Assembly: GCA_016617855.1 (NCBI GenBank)
Contig: JAECUM010012946.1
Span: forward strand, 34,417-98,416
DNA length: 64,000 nucleotides
Direction: 5' to 3'
From: Megalonaias nervosa
Taxonomy: Eukaryota > Mollusca > Bivalvia > Unionida > Unionidae
How positions within the stretch are numbered: the first letter of the stretch is position 1; every line of letters begins with the position of its first letter. The position numbers were made by a program, and so were the translations under genes. The notes below the pieces were generated by a model that was given only the letters and a program-made list of their open reading frames with translations, did no database searches and was not told the origin of the DNA. Of this stretch, positions 12,401 through 26,000 are shown piece after piece.

Positions 12401-15400
12401 TATTTCAGACTAGCTATTTCCCGTCCTAGGATGGAAGCGATAAATCTTCAAGATAAAAATTTGAAAAAAAATGAAAAAAAATTGGGATGAGCATAAATAT
12501 AAAAATTACGTAAAAGAAAATTTGGGATGCTGTGACCTCTTGTTTGGCATCCAGGACACACAGGCAAATATGGTTGTTTATATATAAGATATTTCTGATC
12601 AAATTTTCTGAAAACAGTTTATAACTCAATACTGAAGAATATATGTGGGCAGTTTAATATATCAGCAGAAAACAAGTTACACAAACAAAACCTTGGTTCA
12701 TGCTTGGATTTTAGTTCATGATTTTACAATATGAATGGATGAAATTTTACCTATCAGATATTTTGTAATTTTTTTTTGAGCCATAATTTAATGTGTAGAT
12801 TTACGTATATTTTGTGGTTCATCATGTCCATCTATTATTGTGTGTGTCCATGCATCTATCTGTTGGTTCCTCTTGCAACCTGAAGTCCATCTATACCAGT
12901 TGAGGGAGAGTGATTTGGTATGTTGTTTTACAACATTGGGTAGATGACAACAAAGTTCTTGGTTGCTTGATGCATTACCCAGGGGAGGGAGTCAGTGGGA
13001 TTTGAAGAGCACATTTTTTAGGTAACATGGACTCATCCTTGAAACCAGAACTCCATCTTTACCATTTGTAGGATTGTGATCATGTATTGTTTGATGATTT
13101 TTAAAGTTGAGTCTCAAGGATAAGAATTTGGTAAGTATAACCTAATTTTCATGGTTATGTATGTTAGACTTATTATTACTCTTTCTTCAGGACTGCTCAG
13201 CATATGCTTTGCAGGAACTGCTTCAAGTCTACCAGGTCAGTGAGCCTAATGAAGCTGATCCCACTGGCAGCAAATTATGGAAACGTTTTTCCGAGCACAC
13301 CCAGGAGATTCTCATACCCCTGACCAACTCCAAGTAAGTACATGCAATCTTGTCAAGGATTCAGCTTCTTACTTGTGATTACTAGGTGGATTACGGTTCA
13401 AATTTGCCTTCTCTATATGGTTATTACTGCCCTGGAATAGGGGCCCCGAGTGGCCTAGTGGTCTAAAGAGCTCACCGTTACAGATCACTGCCATCTCACC
13501 TCTGTCTGCATGGGTTTGAGTCTTGGGCTCGGCCAGTGCGGGTATGAGAGAAAGCTTGCCAGTAGCTTCTCGTGGGTCCGTGGTTCTTTCCGGGGTTTCC
13601 CAGGTTCTTCCTCCACCATTTATTCTGGCCGCCATGTATAGCCTATTGTGTGCTGAAAAATAGCGTTAAACCCTATAACAACAAATAGCAACTGCCCTGT
13701 AATATGCTGAAAAAATTTAGCATTCCTGATTTTGATAAAGTTTAAACATTGGAAAATTTCAGTGATGTCAAGGAAAAATGATTAAATTTTATATTTTAGG
13801 CAGTTGTCAAGGTAATGCTGAACAGCTGTATGCAGACTGTTATCTTGAATGACAGATTTGTGCCTTTATGCAAACTTAATTACCATTTCACAAGCAGCTA
13901 ATTTCTGTTTTCAAACAAACATCTTCTTGTGTTACATAGAATTCCTTTGTCCTTAAGCTTTCTTTTAATCCCAGAGCTTTGGGTTACTTTTTCACAAATG
14001 AAGACCATTAAAAATTAAAATGGAAAGAAATTACTTTCTTTTGGGAATGTTGTAGACAAAACATAATGGAAAAAGCAACTTAGAAAGCACATGAAAATGC
14101 CATTTTGCTGTTGATTTCTAGTATAACTATGTATATTTTAGATACATGCTTAAAGAGAAGTCTGACTGGACCAGTCTACAACGACCCATCTATTGCAGTA
14201 AAAAGGGGAATAACTACAAGGACTGGGTCAGCACGTGGACTGGCTACCTGTCTTCCAAGGTATTCACAATGCTAGAAACAGACAAGCTTTTGTTCTTCTT
14301 AAATAATTCTTGCACTAGTCTGAAACAAGGTCATTGTAATTATTATTCCTGTACTTTTGAAAATGTGAGGGGTTATTCCTTGAATTTTGAGGCATTGCCT
14401 TAAAAAGTCCTTGAATTTGAAGTTAGCTTTATTCTTGAAAAGTCCTTGAATATGTTAAAACGTTTTGAAATGTTGTGAGGGAATTAAACAATTAAATCTG
14501 AATGAACTACAGTCAAACCCAGTTATCTTGATTACGTCGGGGGTGTCAAAAAAATTGTCAACATAACCGGGTCCCGAGATATCGGGGTTTAGTTGATAAA
14601 TCTACTGCAGAACAATGATAATGCATCTGAAGTACCAGACATGAGGAGTTTTATTTCTAAAAACAAATGGCATTTCTAATGCACAATAAAAATAATAATT
14701 CAGTCATGCCTGGTTGCACAAAACAAGATTGGAGGTGTTTTAAATGAGATTAAGTAACAAGTTGCACGTTTTTACAACACTTAAGTATGTTCGGTGATTT
14801 AAAGTTGTTTTTCTTTCCCTGTGAATAGCCTCATCCCTTTGGTAGCCTCAGTAGTTTTCTCACACTGACCAAAATCTAGGCCAATTTAAGTACATGTACA
14901 TGTAGGACTGTACTTTTAAAAAAAAAAATATTTTCTTTTCTTTGTGTTGATTTTAACTAGTAGCAAAAGGTAACTGACCAAAATTGTGTATGAAAATCAG
15001 TCACTTTTGTCAATTATCAGAGGTTCCTTTACACTGGTATGCCCGTTTTCACCGATAAAATTTGCCTTTGTACTGGAAAAAGATGAGGCTGTTGGTATTC
15101 ATGTACTGACAGACTGTAAAATGTGTTTAAAGTCTTAAAGTTAGCTGTCTCAACATCAAATTCTGTAAGAAACTGACATATTCTAATTCATACAGTTTAG
15201 TCCCTTGTCCCTTCCGACTCTGATCAGTGACCGTCAGTAACAACACAGAGTCGGTGTTTCACATTGATGGATTGCAAGGATTTGATATCGGATTCAAGAT
15301 GAAAACAATATAAATTTTAAAAAACCCATCATCTTTCTATTTCATAGACATTAATCCAAGCAGTCACTGTTTGCTATGTTCCGTTTGCGTTGAAGACTCT

Positions 15401-16949
15401 ATAATCATTGCACAGCAATCGACAACTTCATTAAAAATAATAATGGGCACTATGGATTTTTTAAATACCTTTTGTGGTTTTATTTACTCTTGTTTAAAAC
15501 AAATTAATAACCACATGTTTGTTTGGGGGGTGATACAGCTAGGTTTGGAATTCTGCCCGTTTCTATTTATGGATGATTGTAAGTCATATGATCTAGCCAT
15601 GCAGACAGTTGAATGCTTACACTTAACCAAGCTTGGAAACACTTATTAACTACTTATTAACTTTATTATTAAAAAAAACAACAACAGCAACAACAAAAAA
15701 CAAACTCTGTACCAAAGTTGTTAATTGTGTATGGATTAAGTTGGTGACTGACCGTGATGATATTGGAATGGGATTACACTATAGTTTGTTCCACACAGCA
15801 TTGTGAATTTTATCTTACCTGTAATTGCATCATTAAATGTAGCTAAAAGTACCAAATTCGATTTAAATATATAGTGTAAAATGAATTATGTACTTTTAGC
15901 TGCATTTATTGATGTTTGACCTGATAATTTACCGAGTTCCAGATAATATAAAATTCACAATGCTATGTGGAATGAACCATATTGTTGTGGTATTGATATG
16001 TGACTGTCCATTATGAACACAGCTCCTGTAAAGGTCAGAAATGCATTCATTCAGTTTCTTTACTCTGAAGTATTGTTTAAAACATAATTTTTTCCACTCT
16101 GTGCAAGTCATTAACCATGTATTGATGAGATTGGTTGATTACCATTTATACCAGTAAAATTTGGTCTTGAACCAACTTTTTCCATCCTTGCCGGTGTAGC
16201 GGAAACGCTGGATCATTATTTGTAAAACGTCTTCGAGATGGACATTAAAAGTTGCATTTCGTCGAATTAAACAGGTCTACATGTCACTTCAGACCGAAAC
16301 TTATGCCTGACATAACGGGGCATAAGTGGGTTTGACTGTATAAGATATTTTAAGTTCCAAATATTTTTAATGCATTGTCCAAAATTTAAAAAAATGGAAT
16401 AAAATTTGGTGGATCAAATGACACACAACACTGGTTCTTAATAAAGTAACATATAGAGACAGTTAAATTTCTGTAAGTGAAAATACTCTTTTCAAAACTT
16501 GGAAGTTCTTGAAAAAGCCATGAAAGGTCCTGGAAGTGAACTCTTTAAGGCTGTATGAATCATGGTCACACACACATGCAAGAACGCATGCATCCATCCA
16601 TCGCATTTGAACTCCAGTTCTGTAGTTGGTGTAGATGGTGCCAACAATTCAGAAGTTTTATGACATCCCCAGGGTTGGGGCTAGAGGACTAGGGGTGATT
16701 TTACAAAAATTACAATTGACTCAAGTAAATGTTTCCAAGATATGGTGTATATGATCAATAGATAAAGTTTCAACTCATGTGAGACTCAGACCCCTCCCAG
16801 GTGTGGCTGGAAGTCTTTCCCTGCCTTCAGTGGATTTATCATGAGAATTATGCATTCAGCTCATATTTACCTGTAGTTCATCCCCATCCTCCAGGTACTT
16901 TTCGCCTGGGTCATAACATGGAAAGTATTGAGATTGCATCCTTAAAACT

Positions 16950-17034
<85 letters not shown>

Positions 17035-20000
17035 TACTTACTGGGCATGGAAAGACAAATATATACATTTAACTGATGTTGATCCCAAGGTCTGTCCCTA
17101 CCCCCATGGACTTGGGATGCATTGCTTAAAAACTATAGAGATCTGTTTCCTCTAGGAACAGTGGGTAGAGCATTGCATGTGTAAACATCATGAGTTCACT
17201 ACACAACCAGGACACCATGGGTTGGCCCACTCCCTCTGTCATTTGAAAAGGTACTTTCCTCCCATTTCCTCTGCATGATCTGGCCTATGATGTGTTAAAA
17301 ATGACATTATGACAGTCCTTACCCTTAGGGACCAACCCAGGAGGCTCATATTTTGCAGTGGTTATTAGAATGTGAAAGCCTTGAAGAGGGGATCCATTTT
17401 ACAAACACAGAATTCCATTGCTGCTGAGTACCCTTGTGGTTACAAGAGAGGATGTTGAGTCATGTGATTGGTCAATGTTTTAATGAGTTTGAGCCTATGT
17501 TGGATTTTATTCTGTGATTTTTTTTTGTTTTCTTTAGAAATAATAATTTCTTTTGAACATATGTTGCTTTTCCCATACTTTCAATAGCTAATTTGTGTTT
17601 GGATGAATTAATGTCATCTGCTGTGATTCATTGTGATCTAAGTGTGCAGGTGAGGTTTTATAATTCTGTAGCAGAAAGCCATCTTTTCAAGGGGAACCAT
17701 TAAACCCCAAACATAACTGACACCATTCACACTGTGCCAAAAAGAAGAACTGCAAAGTCTAATTTAGCAAGTAAAAATCAGTGTTTGATATCAGATTGGC
17801 ACCATTTTCATTTAGAATCAACTAGAAATCAGAAGAAGTCAATAGCATATATGATACATGCCTGCTCCTTTTTAGAGGTATTGGTTCTTTTAGTTTCAAG
17901 GGATTTCAGTTTCAATTTACTACTATACATCCAAGTTTATATTCAAGTAAAACCGTTTACTCCCCTCAAAATTCTCTGTCATTAAACTAATTTGGTAATG
18001 AGACTTGCCTGTAAGCTGAAGTGTGAACCTGAATATGTGAGGGATTACACTGAAGTGTGAACCTGAATATGTGAGGGATTACAAATGAAATGAGACTTGC
18101 CCATAAGCTTGAGTGTGAACCTGAGTATGTGAGGGATTACACTGACATGTGAACCTGTGTGTGAGGGATTACATGAGATGACACAAAGTCAAATAATTGG
18201 TCAGCCTTCAGAGACCCAGATATTGATACCACTTCACCAGAATACCACACATAAAATACTTAATGGAAAAGAAACCCAAATTTGGATATACAATGGAGAG
18301 ACTGTAATCCCACAGATACTCTTGTGCAATGGAATTGTCATCAAATTTAACTTACATTCAGTTGTTATTTAATTACAGTCAAGACAGTCAAGAAAAAATA
18401 ATGTGCAAGTCAAGTACTTGTAAAATTGGAATCACTGATAAACAGTGTCAACAATCGATGGTGCTTGATAATATTTCCTAAAAACATCTTTGTGCCAACT
18501 GACAGATTTTAAAGTAGCATTAATGGGTACTTTCAAGGCAGCAGCAACACAGCAAGATACCGATCTAGTACTATGTGGAGAAAAATTAGAAATATCAACT
18601 TTTACTGCCTCTTTAACTGATTTTATCCACTTTAAAATTGTTCACAAGCTTGTGTGGTGCTTGGACACTAATAAAAGGTGATATTTCATTTGAACAGATT
18701 TCTCTAGTTTTATGCAAGTATTCTTGTAATGTAAGCAAAACACAAGAGCTGGGATCCATGAGCTGTTACATCTAACACAAGAGCTGGGATCCATGAGCTA
18801 TTACATCTAACACAAGAGCTGGGATCCATGAGCTGTTACATCTAACACAAGAGCTGGGATCCATGAGCTGTTACATCTAACACAAGAGCTGGGATCCATG
18901 AGCTGTTACATCTAACACAAGAGCTGGGATCCATGAGCTATTACATCTAACACAAGAGCTGGGATCCATGAGCTGTTACATCTAACACAAGAGCTGGGAT
19001 CCATGAGCTGTTACATCTAACACAAGAGCTGGGATGCATGAGCTGTTACATCTAACACAAGAGCTGGGATCCATGAGCTGTTACGTCTAACACAAGAGCT
19101 GGGATCCATGAGCTATTACGTCTAACACAAGAGCTGGGATCCATGAGCTGTTACATCTAACACAGGAGCTGGGATCCATGAGCTGTTACATCTAACACAA
19201 GAGCTGGGATGCATGAGCTGTTACATCTAACACAAGAGCTGGGATCCATGAGCTATTACATCTAACACAAGAGCTGGGATCCATGAGCTATTACATCTTG
19301 TTTAAATGTTCAAGTAAATCCCCAATGCAAATTTTTATAAAAGAATCCAATTTCCACATTTCTAGTATCTACAAGATGTCTCCCCTCTCTGCCTTGTCAG
19401 AATGGCTAAAAGCTTGATGAAGTAGGAATTTGATTCCAAGACAATGACATTACTGGGAAAAATCTGTTTCAGCTAATGCAAAACAACAGTCATATTCCAT
19501 GTTGTGGAATATCATTGCAACGAAGAGCAAGACTGAAAAACACCTTTTAAAAATCTATGAATTAATGGATCAGTACCAGCAGGAGTCGCATGTGGCCAGT
19601 GATGAACATGCAAAACTGTCTGTGTTGAGAGCATTATGTCTGAGTCCAAAATTATAAAGTGCCACCAAGAAATCTTATAAACTACTGTTAAAGTCATATT
19701 GATAATGTGTTTTTTCCCCGTAGACTTCTTATAATCTCTTGTTGGTCCTACATGAAATGATATTGGTGCCAATCTTGCATTCAGTACAGCTGCCATGATG
19801 CCCAGCTGGAAAATCTTGTTATTGCTACTCCTCCTAAATAGATGGTCATATTTTCATGGAGTTCTCACCGTATTACTTCTAAAGATGTCTGTTTTGCCCT
19901 AAATGAGATGCTACTGATCTTACATCCAGTATGTTATTGCTCAAGAATATCACTCAGCACATAAGAAGAAGAAAAATTGGTCTTACCTTGGATTCCTGGA

Positions 20001-23000
20001 AAATCTTTTTGGCCAGAAGAGTATTGGTCAGGACACTCGTTACAAGTTTTGTCCATTTGTCCGTCACACTCTTGTCCATTTAATATCTCCAGAGCGGTTT
20101 AAGATATTTTCATGAAACTTGGAATGTATTTATATCATGGCAAGAATTTATGCACCACATAAATGTGAGCTTTGTCTGATTAGTACTGTTAGAGTTATCT
20201 CACCATATGGAGTCAACATTTGTGTGGAGTGATATGTAGTCACATTCCTGGCATTGGTGTCATTGGCATCATCACCATTTATAGATTTGGTTATATTTTT
20301 TTTTCAGTAATCAAATATGGAGGCTTTGGTTGCCATTTTTAATACTGTATTCACGCTTCATGTCTTGTAGGCAGTATTCTCTAACCTCTTGCTTACTGAC
20401 AGATCTAATTGGATAAGTGACATTTAGTATTCACTTTTTCTAGACTGGTCCCCATGCTCACACTTCTTGACAGCAAGTAGATAGGTATGTTGATATTATA
20501 CAATTATTGTACTTTGTAGAGGAGAGCTTATCTATGCCCCTGGTGTTAGTCATCCATTGTTGGTGTTATGAGCACTGAAATCAACAAATGTGTTACTTTT
20601 GTATTTGAGAAAATATCTCAGATACTGTTGCTTCTACAGTCATGAAAATTATTAGATGCCTGCTGTCTAAGGAGAACCACACCATCACATTAACGATCAT
20701 GTACACTTTTCATGTTTCAAGGACAGAGATACTTGTTCAGTCAACTGATTTTATGTGTTTATTTGTACTATACCACCATACAAAATGTAGGCCACATTGA
20801 CATTTTCATGTTTCAGACATCATGCACATTCATCTATGTTCAGGTCAGTTTCATTTACCATTGCTTGATAAATCATCATTTAACCTCAAACTGATCTTAT
20901 TATACTGCAGAAAATGAAATTACATGAGTGAAAGAAATGGCAGAATCAGAGTCATTTAAGTCTAAATGGTGTAACGCCATTTTGAAATTCTAGTAACCTG
21001 AACACTTTCAGCCACTTGGGGCATGGGATGTAGAATAGGCATGGGGATGTAGAATAGGCACAGGTTGTAGAATGGGTATTGGGATGTAGAATAGGCATGG
21101 GATATAGAATAGGCATTGGGATGTAGAATGGGCATGGGATGTGGAATAGGCATGGAGATGTAGAATGGGTACGGGGATGTAGAATAGGCATGGGTATGTA
21201 GAATGTGCATCAGGATGTAGAAATGACATGGGGATGTAGAATAGGCATGGGATGTAGAATCGGCATAGGGATGTAGAATGGGCATGGGGATGTAGAATAC
21301 ACATGGAGATGTAGAATACGCATGGGGTAGACTGCATCAGGATGTAGAATAGGCATGGGGATGTAAAATAGGTATGGGATGTAGAAATTGCATGGGGATG
21401 TAGAAAAAGGTATGGGACGTAGAATAGGTATGGGATGTGGAATAGGCCTGGAGATGTAGAATAGGCATGGGGATGTAGTATGTGCATCAGGATGTAGAAT
21501 AAGCATGGGATGTAATAATGGCATGGGGATGTAGAATAGGCATGGGGATGTAGAATATGGAAAGAGATGTAGAATGGGCATGGGGATGTAGAATGTGCAT
21601 CAGGATGTAGAATAGGCATTGGGATTATGAATAGGCAGTGGGATGTAGAATAGGTACAGGGATGTAGAATGGGCATGGGATGTAATAATGGCATGGGGAT
21701 GTAGAAAAGGCATGTGATGTAGAATAGGCATGGGTTGTAGAATAAGCATGGGATGTAATAATGGCATGGGGATGTAGAAAAGGCATGTGATGTAGAATAG
21801 GCATGGGGATGTAGAATGTGCATCAGGATGTAGAATAGGCATTGGGATTATGAATAGGCAGTGGGATGTAGAATAGGTACAGGGATGTAGAATGGGCATG
21901 GGATGTAATAATGGCATGGGGATGTAGAAAAGGCATGTGATGTAGAATAGGCATGGGTTGTAGAATAAGCATGGGATGTAATAATGGCATGGGGATGTAG
22001 AAAAGGCATGTGATGTAGAATAGGCATGGGGATGTAGAATGTGCATCAGGATGTAGAATAGGCATTGGGATTATGAATAGACAATGGGATGTAGAATAGG
22101 TACAGGGATGTAGAATGGGCATGGGATGTAGAAGGCATGAAGATGTAGAATGTGCATCAGGATGTAGAATAGACATTGGGATGTAGAATAGGCATGGGGA
22201 TGTAGAATGTGCATCAGGATGTAGAATAGACACTGGGATGTAGAATAGGCATGGGGATGTAGAAGGCATGGAGATGTAGAATGGGAATTGGGATGTAGAA
22301 TAGGCATGGGGATGTAGAAGGCATGGAGATGTAGAATGGGAATTGGGATGTAGAATAGGCATGGGGATGTAGAAGGCATGGAGATGTAGAATAAGCATTG
22401 GAATGTAGAAGGCATGGAGATGTAGAATGGGCTTCAGGATGTAGAAAAGGCATGGGATTTAGATAGGCATGGGGATGTAGAATGGGTATAGAGATGTAGA
22501 ATAGACATGGGGATGTAGAAGGCATGGAGATGTAGAATAAGCATTGGAATGTAGAAGGCATGGAGATGTAGAATGGGCTTCAGGATGTAGAAAAGGCATT
22601 GGGATGTAGAATAGGCATGGGGATACAGAATGAGCTTCAGGATGTAGAAAAGGCATGGGATTTAGAATAGGCATGGGGATGTAGAATATGCATTGAGATG
22701 TAGAATGGGCATCAGGATGTAGAATAGGCATGGGGATGTAGAATGGGCATCGGGATGTAGAATAGGCATGGGGATGTAGAATAGGCATGGGGATGTAGAA
22801 TAGGTATGGGGATACAGAATGAGCTTCAGGATGTAGAAAAGACATGGAATGTAGAATATGCATTGAGATGTAGAATGGGCATTGGGATGCAGAATGGGCA
22901 TCAGGAGTGAGAATAGGCATTGGGATGGAGATGTAGAATAGGCATGGGATGTAGAATGGGCATAGAGGTGTAAAATAGGCATCAGGATGTAGAATAGGCA

Positions 23001-26000
23001 TGGAGATTTAGAATAGGCATTGGGATGTAGAATGGGCATGGGGATGTAGAATAGACATGGGGATGTAGAATGCGCATTGGGATGTAGAATATGCATGGAG
23101 ATGTAGAATAGGCATGGGGATGTAGAATGGGCATTGGGATGTAGAATAGACATGGGGATGTAGAATGGGCATTGGGATGTAGAATGGACATGTGGGTGTA
23201 GAATGGACATGTGGATGTAGAATGGGCATGGAGATGTAGAATAGGCATGGGGATGTAGAATGGGTATTGGGATGTAGAATAGACCTAGTGTGCTTTCCTG
23301 CATGTTGTAAATGGTAACTAATTGAGATGGGCCATGGTGGCACAGTAATCATGACAGACTGAAAGGGTGCAGGTTTGAATCCTACTACCAGATCAACCTG
23401 GTTGGCTACCATGTCATGTTCTAGGGCAGGGTACTTTATCCCACTTTGCTCAGGAATAAATAACCTACTTGTTTTACTGTGCTGCAAAACATCCAATGAA
23501 ACCAAATATTTTGTCGTATATGCTGGTAATATGAGGATAACAAGATGTGATATCACAGGCATATGAGGGTAATATGACAGTGACATGCGGGTATAATGTA
23601 ACATTACAGGCACATGAAGGTAATATGATGTGACATAATTTGCAAAAATGGGTAAAGTGAAAAGATATAAGCACATGAGGCTAATGGGATATGAAATCAC
23701 AGACACATGAGTGTAATATGATGGTAAGATGATGCGACATAACTTGCACATGAGGGTAATATAGTGACATCACAGGCACATGAAGGTATAGTGATACAAC
23801 ATCATTGGTGCACGAGAGTATTGTGTTTGACATTACAGGCACATGAGAGTTTTGTGATGTTTTGTCACAGGCATATAAGGGTAATCTGAAGTGATGTCAC
23901 AGACACATGAAGGTAATGTTATAAGATGATGTGACATCACAGGCACATGAAGGTATTGTGACATGACCACACAGGCACATGATGGTATTGTGATCTGACA
24001 TCACAGACATGAGTAATATAATGGTAAGATGGTATGACATCACAGGCATTTGAAGGTATTTTGTGATGTGACATCACAAGCAAATGAGAGTATTATGATG
24101 TTTTGTCACAGGCACATAATGGTAATCTGAAGTGATATCATAAGCACATGAGGGTAATGTTATGATAAGATGATGTGACATCACAGGCACATGAAGTTAT
24201 TGTGACATACCTCACAGGCATTCAGAGGTATTGTGATGTGAAGCATAAAGTAACCTTAAGGGTAATATAAGGACATCTGAAGAGTTGGACATTTTACAAG
24301 AGATGAAATTTAAAAATATATTTTGTTTTAATTTCAACCGAAGACCAATCTAAAACTGATGTTTAATAATTCCAGCTAAAGTATCCTGCTTGGCTTATAT
24401 TCTGGATGAGAGAAATATTTTTATTGTGATTAATGTTAATGTCAACTGTAATGAATATAAGAAATTTTCTATGAAGAATGAACCTGTTTTTCTTAGACCA
24501 GATCTTTTTGAAAATATCCTCAACAACAATGTGGTCTCTTTCAGGTCAAGCAAGAGAAGGCACACAGAGTGTTCAAATCCTGCAGTGCAGCAATCAAACA
24601 TGAACTGAACGTGGCTCTCTACATCCTTCCACACATTGTCCTGCATGTTCTTCTTGATGGGTCACAGGAAGATGTAGACGAGGTAAGCTTGGGGGCCATA
24701 CAGTATTAATTCTTGGCCCAGGCAATCAATGCATCCATATACTACTTGGTCCTGTCAGTTGAAAAATGCTTGATTAAGTAAACTTTTGGATAAAGGGTTC
24801 TGAATATTGAAATGGCTTTAATCATGACATGTTGTGAAAGCAGTAGTTGTGAAAATGGAACTTTAGTTAAATGCTACTCCTAGGATTTTCATCAAAAGAC
24901 TTCTTTTGAGGTCTAGTTGGTTCCAAGTGAAATTGATACTAATCTTGCATCCAATTTGCCCAACATGTTGGCTGTCTTCAAAATTCTTTTATTGCTAAAT
25001 AATATCAGAATGGTTTCAACTCTCAGCAGTTAACAAGAAGAAACAGTCTTATCTTGAATTGCGGAAAATTCATTTTGGTCAGTAGAACATCAGTCCCAAC
25101 AAGGTACCCATGTTTATGGATTACTGTGAAACTTTGTTCATATAACGGTCATTATTTAAAGATGCATATATTGACTTACCTTTGTGCTTCCTTGATTTTT
25201 GTAGGAATTATTGCCCTTTTTGACTTACACATGGATGCAGAGTATGACATAATTTCATGCTCCTTTTGCTGTTTTGGAGTGAAGCATAGTATATGTTATG
25301 GTCATTAGAAGATATGCATGTCGACCAATCATTTTATTGACACTGTCTTCACAAGAGTTGACCAAAGACTTACAAAAATGGTACTAACAGCTGCCTCGCT
25401 TGGCGCTCAGCATTAAGAGGTTAGTGTTAGGACTGGTCGGCCTGGTGTCAGGATAATGTGACTGGGTGGGACATCATGCTACATGTCTGCGGCATGATGC
25501 CCCAGTGCTAGACATCACTATAAACTGCCACACTGCAGACATTGTAGCGATATGACTGAAAAATTGTTAAAGCTACGTTAAAAATCATAATCACATCACA
25601 TCACATCACAAGAGTTGTACTTTCTTTTTTCTGCTATGGATTCATCTCCATCCATGGGTAATGGCGGTATGCAGAATATGCACTGTAATATTTATGTGAT
25701 CCATTTGTTCACTATTACTCAAATGTCATTTGCTGAGATTTCCTGAACCCTTTGATTCTCTTCATACTTGGCATGAGTCATGATGAAGCTAAGATTATAA
25801 TTTGTTCTATGATATGTTTGCTTTCTCCAGACTTGAACTCAAGGTCACATGGAAAATTGGCATTATGGTTTTGGTTTAAACATTTTATTTGCTTATGTTC
25901 CCTGAACCCCATGAGGAAATGTCATTACACTTGGGATAAATAATTATGAAACTTATACAAATAATACTGTGTCGTGCACTTTGCTTCTTTTTATTTGAAG

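Larger units (their letters stand above)
16339..18000. other. Intronic sequence with microsatellite and SINE-like piece
   Basis: Apart from the TA run (16957-17036) and a weak SINE-like segment (17150-17330), I see no feature. 16380-16545 is AT-rich. The text near 16600-16650 is loosely related to 12835-13060. Confidence 0.4.

Noticed and set aside
14146..14403. 85-codon frame as a separate gene
   Set aside because: The first part is ATR exon 5. The rest is readthrough into the intron beyond a usable GT donor.
16801..17076. Ile/Tyr-repeat frames over the TA run
   Set aside because: Microsatellite translation; the same happens at 30858-31131.
21008..23751. Long minus-strand open frames (up to 271 codons, [12 protein letters not shown] repeats)
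   Set aside because: They arise from 18-bp units that keep the frame. There are several overlapping equivalents in more than one frame, no stable start, no domain and no splice logic.
23510..24250. Cluster of CRE/AP-1-like TGACATCA sites as an enhancer
   Set aside because: The words come from a degenerate tandem repeat, and there is no independent evidence of regulation.
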